NCBI GenBank assembly: GCA_003427395.1
Contig: BFEA01000419.1
Coordinates: forward strand, 722,036 to 748,386
DNA: 26,351 nt
Reading direction: 5' to 3'
Source: Chara braunii
Lineage: Eukaryota; Streptophyta; Charophyceae; Charales; Characeae
Each line of letters opens with the position of its first letter. Within the stretch, counting starts at the first letter, position 1. The position numbers and the translations under genes are program-made. This document shows positions 15,967 to 25,680 of the stretch, in pieces. A model generated the notes under the pieces. That model ran no database searches, was not told where the DNA came from, and was given only the letters and a program-made list of their open reading frames with translations.

Positions 15967-16351
15967 NNNNNNNNNNNNNNNNNNNNNNNNNNNNNNNNNN
16001 NNNNNNNNNNNNNNNNNNNNNNNNNNNNNNNNNNNNNNNNNNNNNNNNNNNNNNNNNNNNNNNNNNNNNNNNNNNNNNNNNNNNNNNNNNNNNNNNNNNN
16101 NNNNNNNNNNNNNNNNNNNNNNNNNNNNNNNNNNNNNNNNNNNNNNNNNNNNNNNNNNNNNNNNNNNNNNNNNNNNNNNNNNNNNNNNNNNNNNNNNNNN
16201 NNNNNNNNNNNNNNNNNNNNNNNNNNNNNNNNNNNNNNNNNNNNNNNNNNNNNNNNNNNNNNNNNNNNNNNNNNNNNNNNNNNNNNNNNNNNNNNNNNNN
16301 NNNNNNNNNNNNNNNNNNNNNNNNNNNNNNNNNNNNNNNNNNNNNNNNNNN
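15967..16351. other. Assembly gap (385 N)
   Basis: Unresolved bases. The gap follows a long AG repeat and lies in a presumed LTR-element interior, so its true size is uncertain. Confidence 0.99.
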
Positions 16352-16408
16352 GGGGGAAACGAAAAGGAAAAAAAGGGGAGGGTAGAAGTTGGAAAAAGAA
16401 AAGGAAAC

Positions 16409-16685
16409 GGCCGCGGATTTAGCCGCGGCCTCGGTCCAGATGCAAGTTTAGAAGCATCTGGACTATGGATAGACAACAAACTGTTGAAATCAACAGTCTG
16501 CTTGAAAATGGCTGAGTACAGCCATTTGTGTACCGCGTCTGGCCGCGGGTGAAGGCCAGATGCATTACCAGGGTTCAGAACTTGGTTCCCCTAGGCGAAC
16601 ATCAAGTCCCCTAACCCTTGATCGCGAGAGTTGATCAAGGGTAAGGCTCTATTCCGATATTTGGTTGGGGGCAAGCTAGCTGCCC
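16409..16685. other. Array of consecutive stem-loops
   Basis: Six clear hairpins and one shorter one in 277 bp: GGCCGCGG/CCGCGGCC (16409-16430); GTCCAGATGC/GCATCTGGAC (16434-16463); ACTGTTGA/TCAACAGT (16480-16497); AAATGGCTG/CAGCCATTT (16506-16527); TCTGGCC/GGCCAGA (16538-16560); ACCCTTGATC/GATCAAGGGT (16614-16642); GGGCA/TGCCC around AGCTAGC (16669-16685). All listed arms are perfectly complementary and the stems share no sequence with each other. The array ends 17 bp before a TATA box. A 230-codon ORF that appears to cross from the gap into this array is not credible. Confidence 0.85.
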
Positions 16686-16702
16686 TCTCTGCCTTTAGCC
16701 AC

Positions 16703-16710
16703 CTATAAAA
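16703..16710 (+). promoter_or_regulatory. TATA box (CTATAAAA), second copy of the LTR-like promoter
   Basis: Same octamer and similar flanks as 2633-2640. Upstream is the hairpin array instead of the pyrimidine tract, so the core promoter is kept while the upstream region differs. Confidence 0.5.
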
Positions 16711-16951
16711 GTTAGCCTGCCACCGAGCAGCCTCACACTTGTGGCAATGCTGCTGGGGCATTCTACTTGAGTAGATGCTGGCTGGCTGGCTGCTGGTGTG
16801 ATGAGGCGAAGCGCTGGAGGTCTGCAGAAGCACTTGGAGGGAGGAGGAGGCAGCCATAGCTAGAGGTTGGGAGCTTCTTGCCTCACCTCTTGTGCTGTGC
16901 TGCAGGCTGTGGAGGAGCCATAACCGTAAGGTTGCGGTTGGATTGGGCCGT
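16711..16951 (+). repeat. Leader-like region of the LTR-like repeat
   Basis: Related to 2700-2830: GCGCTGGAGGTCTGCAGAAG, GGAGGAGG, GGCAGCCATAGCTAGAGG. No gene seen. Confidence 0.5.
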
Positions 16952-17167
16952 GCGGCAACGGGTTTTCTTGGCGGAACAGCGAGAGCGCTGCCGAAATTGT
17001 GCGGCGGCAGCGCCGGTATTCTCGGCAGAACAGCGGAAACGCTGCCGAAATTGTGTGGCGGCAGCGCTGGTATTCTTGGCGGTACAGCGGAAGCGCTGCC
17101 GAATTCTTGCAGCGGCAGCACCGATTTTCTTGGCGGTACGGCGAGAGTGTTGTTGGATTATGTGGCT
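16952..17167 (+). repeat. 54-bp tandem repeat, four units
   Basis: Units begin at 16952, 17006, 17060 and 17114. Each carries a GGTATTCTYGGCRG-like core followed by AGCGCTGCCGAA, with about 10-25 percent divergence and a worn last unit. Because 54 is a multiple of three, several frames stay open on both strands. The plus frame from 16892 to 17317 (141 codons) reads as 18-residue repeats of the type GSAGILGGTAEALPKLCG. With open frames on both strands I cannot say that any is translated. Confidence 0.85.
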
Positions 17168-17644
17168 ACAGTATTTTGCACAAGGCTGCGAGAACGGGGG
17201 TTGGACGTTCTCGCAGGGACGGTATCGCCAAGGTGGAAGTGCACCTTGGAACAGAAAGGGTGTGACAATCGTCTTGTTGACGGCGTTGCGGCACGCGGCA
17301 CTTATAAGAATTGTTGAGGCCGTTGTTATTTTCTTGCGGCATACTGAGTAAGAGGGGATTGGGTCCGGGACCACCAAGTATTGCGGCAGGCAGGTGGTGA
17401 CCTGACTCAGTATTTGGTGGGTTGAATTGGCGCTGTTTTTGGTGGAAGGTGTGACGTTGAGGCTGTGGGATTTGAGAGTGGGACACTCTCCTCAATGGCC
17501 AGCCGCTCCTGTGTTGGTGAGCGGCGCTTGAGTTAGTGGTGACGCCTGAAGGAAGGTGTGGTCCATTCTTGTGAGCGGCCACAACGAGAGTTGTGNGGTC
17601 GAACTTTTTGTGAAGATATTTGGCTTTCTTGAGCGAGCCCTCAT
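17168..17644. other. No gene supported
   Basis: Mixed sequence with overlapping ORFs that are overhangs of the tandem repeat. One N at 17596. Confidence 0.4.
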
Positions 17645-18375
17645 AAAATCACTCAAGGCCAGTGCGACTCAGTTCCTTTGCACACCCGCGTGAACCCACA
17701 CCTTGCATGACCTTGCTTTGAATTCAGGGGAAGAGGTAGAGTAAGAGTGTGATGTCATGCGTGTGAAGAATGGGCTGACTTGTTTTGAGGATGGATGAAT
17801 CTCTGGATTGTTTCTTTTCCTGATTGTGCAGGTAGGTTAGAGGGTGCATGTGAGAAGGAATCAGCATTGTTTGCTCGGGAGAATAATGGGGATGCTCACC
17901 TTTTTCCCACTCAACGTGAATGTCTGTGAGAGAAAAGAGGAGAAACAAAAATAATAATGGAAGTGCGAACGGACGGGAGCCGAAAAAATGAAGGTCATGG
18001 AAAATTAAAAGAAAAGAAGACAAGGGAACACCTTAGTATCTCCCCAAGGATTTCCCCATTCTACCCCGAACGACCACTATCCAAAATATCTTACTTCTTT
18101 CTCTTCTCAATTCGTCTAAGTCGACCCTTAGCCAGGAAGGCATAGAGCGATCGTCTGCACCTAGGGTCTAGGCTTCTCCTCTCTAGGAGGTATCTGAGGC
18201 GGGGGTTCGTTGCCTTAGGGGCCGGCCCTGTTATCGACTCGGAGCGGACCGCTTTGGCGGGGGGATACCATGCTGTTGCGGTGGAGCCAGCCCAACTCCT
18301 GAGTCCTGAACAATGTGTTCGGGCGAGAGGGAGGGGTATTCCAAACCACTTCCTAGAGGGTAGGGTGTCTTGAAG
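17645..18375 (+). repeat. Diverged relative of the last third of repeat A
   Basis: Aligns with 4285-4999: CTCAAGGCCAGTGCGACTC, then a GAACCCACAC phrase, AGGTAGAG, the GTGCAGGTAGG phrase, GTTATCGACTCGG, and CTCCTGAGTCC with TCCTAGAGG at the end. Substitutions and indels are many. Two small ORFs (17724-18023 minus, 17957-18145 plus) are not conserved in the relatives. Confidence 0.6.
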
Positions 18376-18652
18376 CTAGGGGCAGTCGCCTCCTCGTGCT
18401 TTCAGGAAAAGGGGAGGATGAACCTAGCATCTTGTTGGGTGGCCATTTTAGGCGCCACCAACGTGTGGGAGGGCTGGCGCCACAAGAAGCCTAACCCGTG
18501 ATTCAACTAATGTTAACGGGAGTGCAAATAGGCACTACTCTCGCGATCGGACCGCGACACAAGAATCACGGCTCGAAAAGGGGAGTGAAGATTGGACATG
18601 AAAGTGGGTATGTCTGAATTATTTTGACAAGAGTTACCGCTTCGTCGTTCAG
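18376..18652 (+). other. Linker with GGCGCCAC direct repeats, upstream of an ORF pair
   Basis: GGCGCCAC occurs twice (about 18451 and 18477), followed by CACAAGAAGCC and later ACACAAGAATCACGG. The stretch aligns loosely with 25740-25890. One part (GGCGCCACCAACGTGTGGG) recalls a tRNA-Lys-type primer site with two insertions; this is weak. It ends in TTCGTCGTTCAG just before the ATG at 18653. Confidence 0.4.
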
Positions 18653-19156
18653 ATGCTTGCGGAGACAGTGATTTTCCGATTGTTCAGCACACGTGAGGCG
18701 GCGGCTAATTGGTTAGTGGTGCTGACACGATCCCGCGTCGGCATGATACGGAAAGGAAGGCTGGTATACAACCCACTTGAGGTTTACTCGGAACGGGATG
18801 TGCCACGATTCTGGGACTGGAGCGTGAGAAAACCACCGCGGAGTTATATTTTCTTGGTTGAACCAGGCCAGCGTATGGTGCGATATGATTTTGCGCCTCC
18901 TAATCCATCACGAGATTACGGAGACATGAACCTAGTTGTGGTTCACAAGGACTGTCCGGGAGTAGAGGACATTCCTGAGGTTAGGGGGATGTTCCTCCAT
19001 GTTGTACTCCATCTGAACGATTTGCAAGGTCCGTTCGGCCTCCTTCATCACGTGAGATGGGTCCGAGCGAATAGATTTAATATCATTCGCCCGGAGCGTT
19101 TCGACGTCACCACGTTTTATGACGAGGCTTGTGAAATTTACGAGTGTCTCTTCTAA
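18653..19156 (+). CDS. Unknown protein, 167 aa (ORF A of a pair)
   Basis: Intact ORF from ATG 18653 to TAA. I do not recognise the family. The third codon positions are GC-rich, unlike the AT-rich surroundings, and the composition is that of a globular protein. An N-terminal strand-helix (ETVIFRLFSTREAAANWLVV) is followed by a basic stretch (RSRVGMIRKGRL), an aromatic and Pro-rich middle (PRFWDWSVRKPPRSYIFLVE), and a C-terminal half of alternating hydrophobic strands (GMFLHVVLHL, FGLLHHVRWV) ending YDEACEIYECLF. There is no signal peptide or membrane segment. ORF B starts 23 bp downstream. Both ATGs directly follow a CAG with a pyrimidine-rich lead, so these could be exon starts in a spliced transcript. 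The region is absent from the related copy near 25890-25940, so it is either cargo of, or an insertion into, the repeat. Confidence 0.5.
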   Translation: MLAETVIFRLFSTREAAANWLVVLTRSRVGMIRKGRLVYNPLEVYSERDVPRFWDWSVRKPPRSYIFLVEPGQRMVRYDFAPPNPSRDYGDMNLVVVHKDCPGVEDIPEVRGMFLHVVLHLNDLQGPFGLLHHVRWVRANRFNIIRPERFDVTTFYDEACEIYECLF

Positions 19157-19179
19157 CAGGTGGTTTCTTCGGTGTGCAG

Positions 19180-19731
19180 ATGCCTAGCGGACGAGGAGAC
19201 ATCACTTAGGTCAGATATCTACTGATTCGCGACACTACGGACGAGGAGCTGATCCGGCGAGCGGAGCGATTATTACTAGTTCGGGATGGAGCGCCCACAG
19301 GATGGATTGATTTTATTGGTCTGCTCAGTGATGGGCAGGGATTCTTTCCCAACTCAAGCGCGGGTGTTCGTGCCAATGTGGCCCGACTTCCGGATGAAGT
19401 TCATGGATATACCTTGTGCTTCCATCGCGCGGGCAACCTCCAATGCCTCTCTCGGGTCATTGTGAGCGTCAAAATTACCCTATCCGGGGAGCGCTACGGC
19501 GTCGTCCGGATTAAGGACACCACGACCACACACCTGTTTCAGATGCGTCAGCCATTCCGCGCCATAGTCTGGAAGCTCGCCTCACGGATGACTTCTCTCT
19601 ATGATACGCTGAAGGTTCGAGTTTCGCGGGGTGGATGCGTCTCCACCTTGACTTTTGATGACGAGGAGCTTACGCGACTCGACCAGATAGAGGCTGAGGC
19701 CCGTGAGGGCCGACAGGTTTATCCTGGCTGA
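19180..19731 (+). CDS. Unknown protein, about 183 codons with an in-frame TAG (ORF B of a pair)
   Basis: ATG at 19180, with the ORF otherwise open to TGA 19731, but codon 10 (19207-19209) is TAG; from 19210 the frame is open for 173 residues. I prefer the 19180 start because its leader (CTTCGGTGTGCAG then ATGCCTAGCGG) resembles that of ORF A (CTTCGTCGTTCAG then ATGCTTGCGG). No family is recognised. Visible parts: an N-terminal strand-helix (VRYLLIRDTTDEELIRRAER) reminiscent of ORF A, GWIDFIGLLSDGQGFF, a run of strands (GYTLCFHRAG, SRVIVSVKITLSG), and an acidic C terminus (DDEELTRLDQIEAEAREG). Codon third positions are GC-rich. It could be a recently broken gene, a read-through product, or an exon starting after the TAG. 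A and B may be an old tandem duplication; that is tentative. Confidence 0.45.
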
Positions 19732-19738
19732 GCGCACC

Positions 19739-19804
19739 CTCTTGAGTCAGGTGCAGTGGTAAATTGTTCTTTTGTAGGGTCACATCTACGTGACTCTTCA
19801 AGAG
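19739..19804 (+). other. Stem-loop just after ORF B
   Basis: CTCTTGA-GTCA (19739-19749) pairs with TGAC-(TCT)-TCAAGAG (19791-19804): 11 bp with a 3-base bulge and a 41-base loop, beginning 8 bp after the stop codon. An A-rich tract follows (19805-19830). It may mark a transcript end; this is inference. Confidence 0.5.
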
Positions 19805-20040
19805 TAATAATAACAAAAAAAACAACAATCTTACGTAGGTAGGCCAACCAAATGGATAGTATCTGGATTACCCCGATGATGGCACTATCATGTTTATGCA
19901 TTGAGGGGTAATCAATCGCTGAAGAATGAGCCGAGCAAAATGAAAACCGAACACCTGAGAAGGTGTTGAGCAAAAGGGTGAGGGCGAAGTATCAGGAGAT
20001 GAAACATCTCCATGCCAAGTATCTGGTGTCGGGGATGGGT
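19805..20040. other. No gene supported
   Basis: AT-rich to mixed. No repeat partner found, apart from loose similarity of 19990-20040 to 25905-25942. Confidence 0.35.
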
Positions 20041-20336
20041 ACTTCGTCATTCGTGGAACGAAGAGAGTAATTATTGCCTAGGAGGACAAATTGACCGACA
20101 AAATTGCCAGTCGCTCCTCCGAGTAGATGTATGCGGTACGACAATATGGTCGAACCGGGAGTTCAAACATCGACCAGGAGCCAGATCACTTGTTGATCTG
20201 CATGGTACCAGCGGTATTTACTTGTAAAAGTTGTGCGCGACGGATCTTCCGTCTTAGGACGACAGTACAATTGCCTCTTCGGTCATGTAGGCAAGAAATG
20301 ATAATCTTGGCAGGTCATCTCATCAAGTCGAAATGT
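20041..20336 (+). repeat. Repeat E, copy 1
   Basis: Aligns with 25943-26315: TCATTCG.GGAACGAA, TAATTATTGCCTAGGA.GACAAA, a GTTYAAAC phrase, GTTGATYTGCATG, TTTACTTG, and CATCTCATCAAGTC at the end. Considerable divergence. Short ORFs (20012-20227, 20127-20345) are not shared. Confidence 0.65.
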
Positions 20337-20849
20337 TGTTTATGAGTAGAGGATTATAAAGGGACTAGGATTATATGTTGGGTTTCACGTTTGGTCGAGG
20401 CCGCCCTAGTCGACCGACGCTCGTTCGTACCGCGGAGATCAGCGCCCTCGAAAACGGACAACGCTCGGGTCCATTTGGCGTTAACCAAGCGTACCTATAC
20501 TCTAGCGAGCGAGCAAACGCCCTCGGCTGACCTACCTCTGCAATTGCATGTAAAATCTTTCGCACGTGGGTCGGTAGCTCGGTAGGGATACACCCCTGAG
20601 GGTGGTGACAGCCCCTCAGGGAAGGTAAGTTGTACCCCGCGAAAACCTATCCTGTCGTAGGGGACCGCGAGATGTATAGCTGGCGCACCCGGCTAGAGCG
20701 GCGAAGGGACAATGCAACCGCGTTCGTCTCGGCGGTTCGCGGAATTATCTCTGCATCGTCCTAAGTTGTCTCTTGATTTTGTTTTGTTCCAACTCCTGCG
20801 TGACATAATCGGGAGGGCCCTCGTTCACGCGAGGGCCGATGCGCTCAAC
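20337..20849. other. GC-richer spacer with stem-loops; right part is LTR-end-like
   Basis: No gene. CCCTGAGGG/CCCTCAGGG (20594-20621, 9 bp, loop 10) and GGCCCTCG/CGAGGGCC (20816-20837, 8 bp, loop 6) are perfect. CCAACTCCT...CATAA (20789-20808) is mirrored by TTATGAGGAGTTGG at 20857-20870, an imperfect inverted repeat across the start of repeat B2. The part from about 20720 aligns with 13360-13491. Confidence 0.6.
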
Positions 20850-21706
20850 AGCGCGTTTATGAGGAGTTGGGAGTTGTGGCTCCCAACGGTCCTGCCTGAC
20901 GTCTGTTTTAATGGGTGTCATATTTTTTTTGCTTTTTAAGTTTTTTTTTTTTTTTTTTTTCTCTTGTGCCCCATGAGAGCAGGAGGCAACGTACCTTTCG
21001 TGTTCAAGTGAAAGAATCATCTCATTTTCTATATTTTGTGAATTTGTAGCGCTGCGTATTAAGCAGGGATGATTTGCCCATCTCTGGATTTGAACTTTAG
21101 GTCTGTATTTCAGAAGTCGTTGGTACCCTATAGCACGATAAGGTATCCTGCCTCATGGGCAGGGCCTGTAAGCAAGGAGAACGAACAACGGTCGTAAGGG
21201 GAGCATTTCCCCCCCCTCGCCTGACGGTATCGGGGTTTGAACTCACTCCTGTATTTCAAATAGTTCATGCGTGCTATGTGGCACCACGAGTTTCTTGCCT
21301 CGTCGCAAGACCTATCAAAAAAAAAAAAGGAATGAGGGGGGAAAAAAAGAGAAAAACGGGATGAAGATTTTGAGAAAACCTATATTTTTCAGTTTTCGTA
21401 ATATTTGTTTGGTGACAGAAATGATTTTTATCGACTCAAAAAAATATTTTGTGGGTAGGTACGATGCTATCCCATACATATGAGTCTTTTCATATATTTT
21501 TATTGAACAAATATTTTACTTAAGTTTGGGGTATTTTTTGCACCTGCTTTGGGACTGTTGGGATTTGAAATCGTGACTATCATGAGTTGTTTTTCCCCCC
21601 TCAGCCTTGGCACTGAGCTGACACCCCTTAGAACGTACGCCACATAAAAAAAAGGCAGCTAATGGTTGTTCAGGACTTAGCTGCAGTCATTTGGCTACCC
21701 ATTTTT
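20850..21706 (-). repeat. Repeat B, copy 2 (uninterrupted)
   Basis: Nearly identical to 5064-5912. It holds the same hairpin (GTTGGGAG/CTCCCAAC, 20866-20887) and the same three tRNA-like segments (about 21082-21156, 21222-21305 and 21548-21626, minus strand). It continues past 21706 into AATGTGCGAGACC, so it serves as an empty-site reference for the Penelope-like insertion at 5912/5913. Small ORFs here (for example 21155-21364) are incidental. Confidence 0.85.
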
Positions 21707-22290
21707 AATGTGCGAGACCACGGTGGGATCTTCACAACATTGGTCTTTGATATTGTGGTGAAGACTGATTTAGGGGAAAAAAATAAAAGGTAGAGCAATA
21801 TTGTGGCTGGGAATTCTTCAACCGATAACCATCGCAATGTAGCGCAACTCGAACATTTTTAAGATCTGGCTGTGCCACTTGCCTCCAACAACAGATTGAG
21901 ATTTTAAGGGAATGAACCCTTTAAATCAACAACCATCCAGATAGCAGAAGGTTCGACTCATCTGTCTTGTATTGAAGCCCTTATAAGAGCTGCTTGGGCC
22001 CGAAGCCATGGGAAATGAGCTTGCCTCCATTTTTTATGAGAGGCTGCTCCGAAACTTAGTTCAAGAGCCCGATGAGACAACTTGGAGCCATTATAATAGG
22101 ATGCATGAGCATATAGAGGGACGTGTATATACATATACAAGGTGGAGCAAACCTAAAGATGAAAGTCATGGGTCACAATGCAAGGTGACAATAACTACAC
22201 TTCACGATTTCAACAGAGGAAGTAACGAAAGGTGATAAGTGCAATCACAAAGTGATTCCGGGATTCAACATCGGAAGTGGAAGCAGATAA
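21707..22290. other. No gene supported; possible weak promoter elements
   Basis: A 75-codon plus ORF (22008-22235) has no family features. TTATAAGAGC near 21980 and TTATAATAGG near 22093 resemble TATA elements, but nothing confirms them. Confidence 0.3.
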
Positions 22291-24137
22291 AGACTCATAT
22301 GGACCCGTAACTGAAGTGATGTGAGTGTCCCACCTCCATGACTATATTAGGAAGGGGTGAACCTAAACAAGGACATAGCGGGTCAGTAACTTGGCATAGC
22401 ATCATACTATGGGTGCAAAATGAGCCCTGAGGCTTCATACGTGACCTTCAGGAGTTGAGGAGTGGACTCAGGTGCGGAGCAACTACGTGAAGCTAGAAGG
22501 AGCTTGAAAGGTGTTGCTGGGATACTTGAAGGTCTGCTGAAATTGAGGGAGGAGTTGGTCAAGGAGGACTATTGGAGATTTTTTGGAGGAGTTGGTGGTT
22601 TGCGAGGTAGTTGAGGTGGAGCCATGGCAACTATAGCCATAGCTGGCAATATAGGCTAGTGTGGTGTCTGTGAACGTCCATCAGACCGGTGTTGGTGGTG
22701 CGTTGTGTGTGCGCGACATGATGCACCCTTAATTTTGAGGGTTATGCTGCTATCTTTTTTATATGACGACAGTGACATTTTCATGGGGTTATGCTGTGGT
22801 GGCAACGTTATTTTTTATGAGGAGGTGTTGTCGGATTACCAACACGTCGAATGGCCAAATGTTTTGAGGGGACGTGCTACCAGTGTGATGGCGCGCCAGG
22901 AGTGATACCTTTTGAGGTGTTATGCTGGCCGTTTGGTCGCGCGACAACGTTTTTTTTTTTTTTTTGAGGTGTTGTGGGTTTGACGACAAGCTAACTGTGC
23001 GTTTGGGTTAAAGTGTTGTGACGACAACGACAAAGAAGGTGGCACTATTTTATTTTATTTTTTTCCTGATACTATGTGCAACTGAGGTTGTGTTTGAGGG
23101 TAAAACTGACGTTGTTCCTGGCTGTGGAGCTAGATCCGGATGGTGCGACGTGACACTATATACAATTTATTTTTGTGGGAGTAGTATACATACGTTGACC
23201 GTGATTGGAGACCTATATGGACCCATAACTGAAGTGATGTGAGTGTCCCCCTCCATGACTATATTAGGAAGCGGTGAACCCGACCAATGACACAACGGAT
23301 CAATAACTTGGCATAGCATGAGACTATGGGTACAAATTGAGCCCAAAGGCTTCATGCGTGACCCTCAGGAGTTGAGGAGTGGTCTGTAGTGCAGGAGCAA
23401 ATACTATGTGAAGCTAGGAGGAGCTTGGAAGGTGCCGCTGGGATACTTGGCAGTATATTGAAATTGAGGGAGGAGTTGCTCGAGGAGGACTATTGGAGAT
23501 CTGTTGGAGGAGTTGGTGGTATGCGAGGGAGTTGGAGGTGGAGCTAGGGCAGCTATAGCCATAGTTGGCAACACCTTGCTGCAGTAGGCTAGTGTTGAGT
23601 TTGTGAACGTTCTTCAGACTAGTGCTGGTGGTGCATTGTGTGCGCGTGACAGGTTGCACCCTCAGTTTTGAGGGTTTATGCGACCATCTTTTTGACATGA
23701 TGACAATGACATTTTCGTGGGGTTATGCTGCAGTGGCAGCGTTATTTTTGGTGAGGAGGTGTTGTCGGATTACAAACACGTCAACTGGCTAAATGTTTTG
23801 AGGGGACGTGCTGCCAGTGTGACGACGTGCGAGGAGTGATACCTTTTGAGGTGTTGTACTGGCCATTTGGTCGCACAAAAATATCATTTTTATTTTTTTT
23901 AAATTGTTGTGGGTTTGATGACAAACTACCCGTGCTTTTGGGTTAAGGTATTCCGACGACAACGACAAAGAAGGTGACAGTATTTTTTATTTTTTCCTGA
24001 TACTGTGTGCAACTGAGGTTGTGTTTTAGGGTAGAACTGACGTTGTTCCAGGTTGTGGGGCTAGATCCGGACGGTGCGACGAGACAAAATATACAGTTTA
24101 TTTTTGTGGGAGTAGTATACATACGTTGACCGTGATT
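22291..24137 (+). repeat. Tandem duplication, two units of about 918 and 929 bp
   Basis: Unit 1 is 22291-23208 and unit 2 is 23209-24137. Both start AGACYYATATGGACCCRTAA and end CGTTGACCGTGATTG. Shared landmarks include CTGAAGTGATGTGAGTGTCC, CTCCATGACTATATTAGGAA, ACTTGGCATAGCAT, GGAGGAGTTGGTGGT, TTTTGAGGGGACGTGCT, ACGACAACGACAAAGAAGGT and GGGAGTAGTATACATACGTT. Differences are mostly single bases and short indels in T-runs. Small ORFs inside are not preserved between the units. Confidence 0.85.
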
Positions 24138-24924
24138 GAAGGCTTTGGAGCAGACCAATATAGTATAGGGGAGGTATTGGTACTTGGAAGATAGTAGAGA
24201 TCCGGTTCCAAATAGGTTTTCCAAGTCTGCAGGGTGTGATTTGTGTTTTATGGTGCAACACGCGTTCCCTGATGTGTGAGACCAATGAGACTATGGGAAC
24301 CACTTGACGACATTGTGGGAATATGTGGGATCACACGACTTGGGTGTGCGAACCTTGCAACTTGGAAGGGGATGTGCGTGTCAGAGTGATCGTTGGGACT
24401 CGGGACACTTGTGATTTTGTGCCCAGAGTCATGCTTTTTGTTTTTTTTTAGCGGGTGGTGAGAGCGGTTTTTACATTTGAAGCCATTGGAGCTGCAGGTA
24501 ATAGAGTGGGGTCACTTGAGACCATTTTGGGACCAGTTGAAACCAAGTTGGGGTTCATGATTCTGGACCCAAGCGGTTTGTTGCTCCCATACTTGAAACT
24601 TATCCGCGTGGGACGTGGTAATTAGAGGAGGTTTGGACTTGCGGTTTGATTTGGGAAAACCCTTGGAAATTGTGGTGCAATTGGGACTGCATTACAACTG
24701 TCTGGAACACTGGACCATGTGAGACTTATTTTGAGAGCACCCTCTTAGAGGGTTATCTCACTTAAGTCTTCGCAGTGAACCCATGTTTGGTATGTTCGGG
24801 TTCGTGGAGGAGGACGCAAACCGTCATTTGATTACAAAATGGCGACTTGATATTATTAGCTTTAGCGAGAACTTAGAACGTTTTTATTGCGACCACTTGA
24901 CTATCATGAGTAAGCCAATTCAAA
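24138..24924. other. No gene supported
   Basis: GT-rich plus strand typical of the long leader of this repeat family (phrases such as GGGACTCGGGACACTTG also occur near 11840). No ORF or RNA gene. TACAAAATGGCGACTTGA near 24834 resembles the region after an LTR but is not a convincing primer site. Confidence 0.4.
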
Positions 24925-25680
24925 CTTCACTCAAGGTCAGTTAGCGACTCAATTCCCCGTTCACACCTTTGTGATCCCACACTTTGCCTAACCCTGCTTT
25001 TCATTTGAATATTCAAAGGAACAAGGTAAGGTAGAGGATGTGTGGTCATGCATGTGAAGAGTGGGGATCTGTTGTGAGTGTGGATTGCTGAATTATTGGA
25101 CTTCCTGATTGCTTTTGAGTGTGCATGTAGGTAGAAAGGTGCTTGCGAATGAAGTTGATGGCACATGCTGGGAATCGTAAAAAAATTGTTCTTCATTCTA
25201 CCTTCTTTTTGCATACTTGTTAACAGGACTTGTGCTTTGGAAAGAGTTAGCTCAACCGTCGTCGTAAAAGGAACCTGCAACAATAAAGAAGAAAAAGTCA
25301 AATGAACTTGACTTTTTTTTTTTTTTTTTAGGTTCGCTCGTTCTATCCCGAATGACTACATTTGTCGATACCTGTTTAAATGATTTTTTTTTCTCTGCCT
25401 CCCTTGGTTTTATTTCGCCTAAGCTACTTTTGTGAGGGAGAAAAAAATTAATGATTCCACATGGACTCCGATAATTCCCCTCTCTCAAGGAAGCATCTGG
25501 GGGGGGGGGTCGTTGTTTTAGGAGCCGACCTTGTTATCGACTCAGAGTGGACGGTTCTACAAGGGGGGTACTTTGTCGGTTCGGTGGAGATAACCCGACT
25601 TCTGAGATTCGAGTCTTGTGCTCGGGCGAGGAGGGGTACCCCAGACCACTTCGTGGAGGATTGGACGTGCAACGACTAAG
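24925..25680 (+). repeat. Diverged relative of the last third of repeat A
   Basis: Aligns with 4285-4999 and 17645-18375: CTCAAGGTCAGTTAGCGACTC, GATCCCACACTTTG, ATTCAAAGG, AAGGTAGAGGATGTGTGG, GTGCATGTAGGTAGAAAGG, GTTATCGACTCAGAG, ACCCGACTTCTGAG, CTTGTGCTCGGGCGAGGAGG. It contains an 11-base G run at 25499-25509 and a long T run near 25312-25330. Confidence 0.65.

Noticed and set aside
15860-16552. Long ORFs across the AG repeat and the N gap
   Set aside because: They exist only because the dinucleotide repeat and the Ns contain no stops.
16883-17377. Several overlapping ORFs on both strands (140-176 codons)
   Set aside because: The 54-bp tandem repeat keeps many frames open at once, so ORF length is not evidence here.
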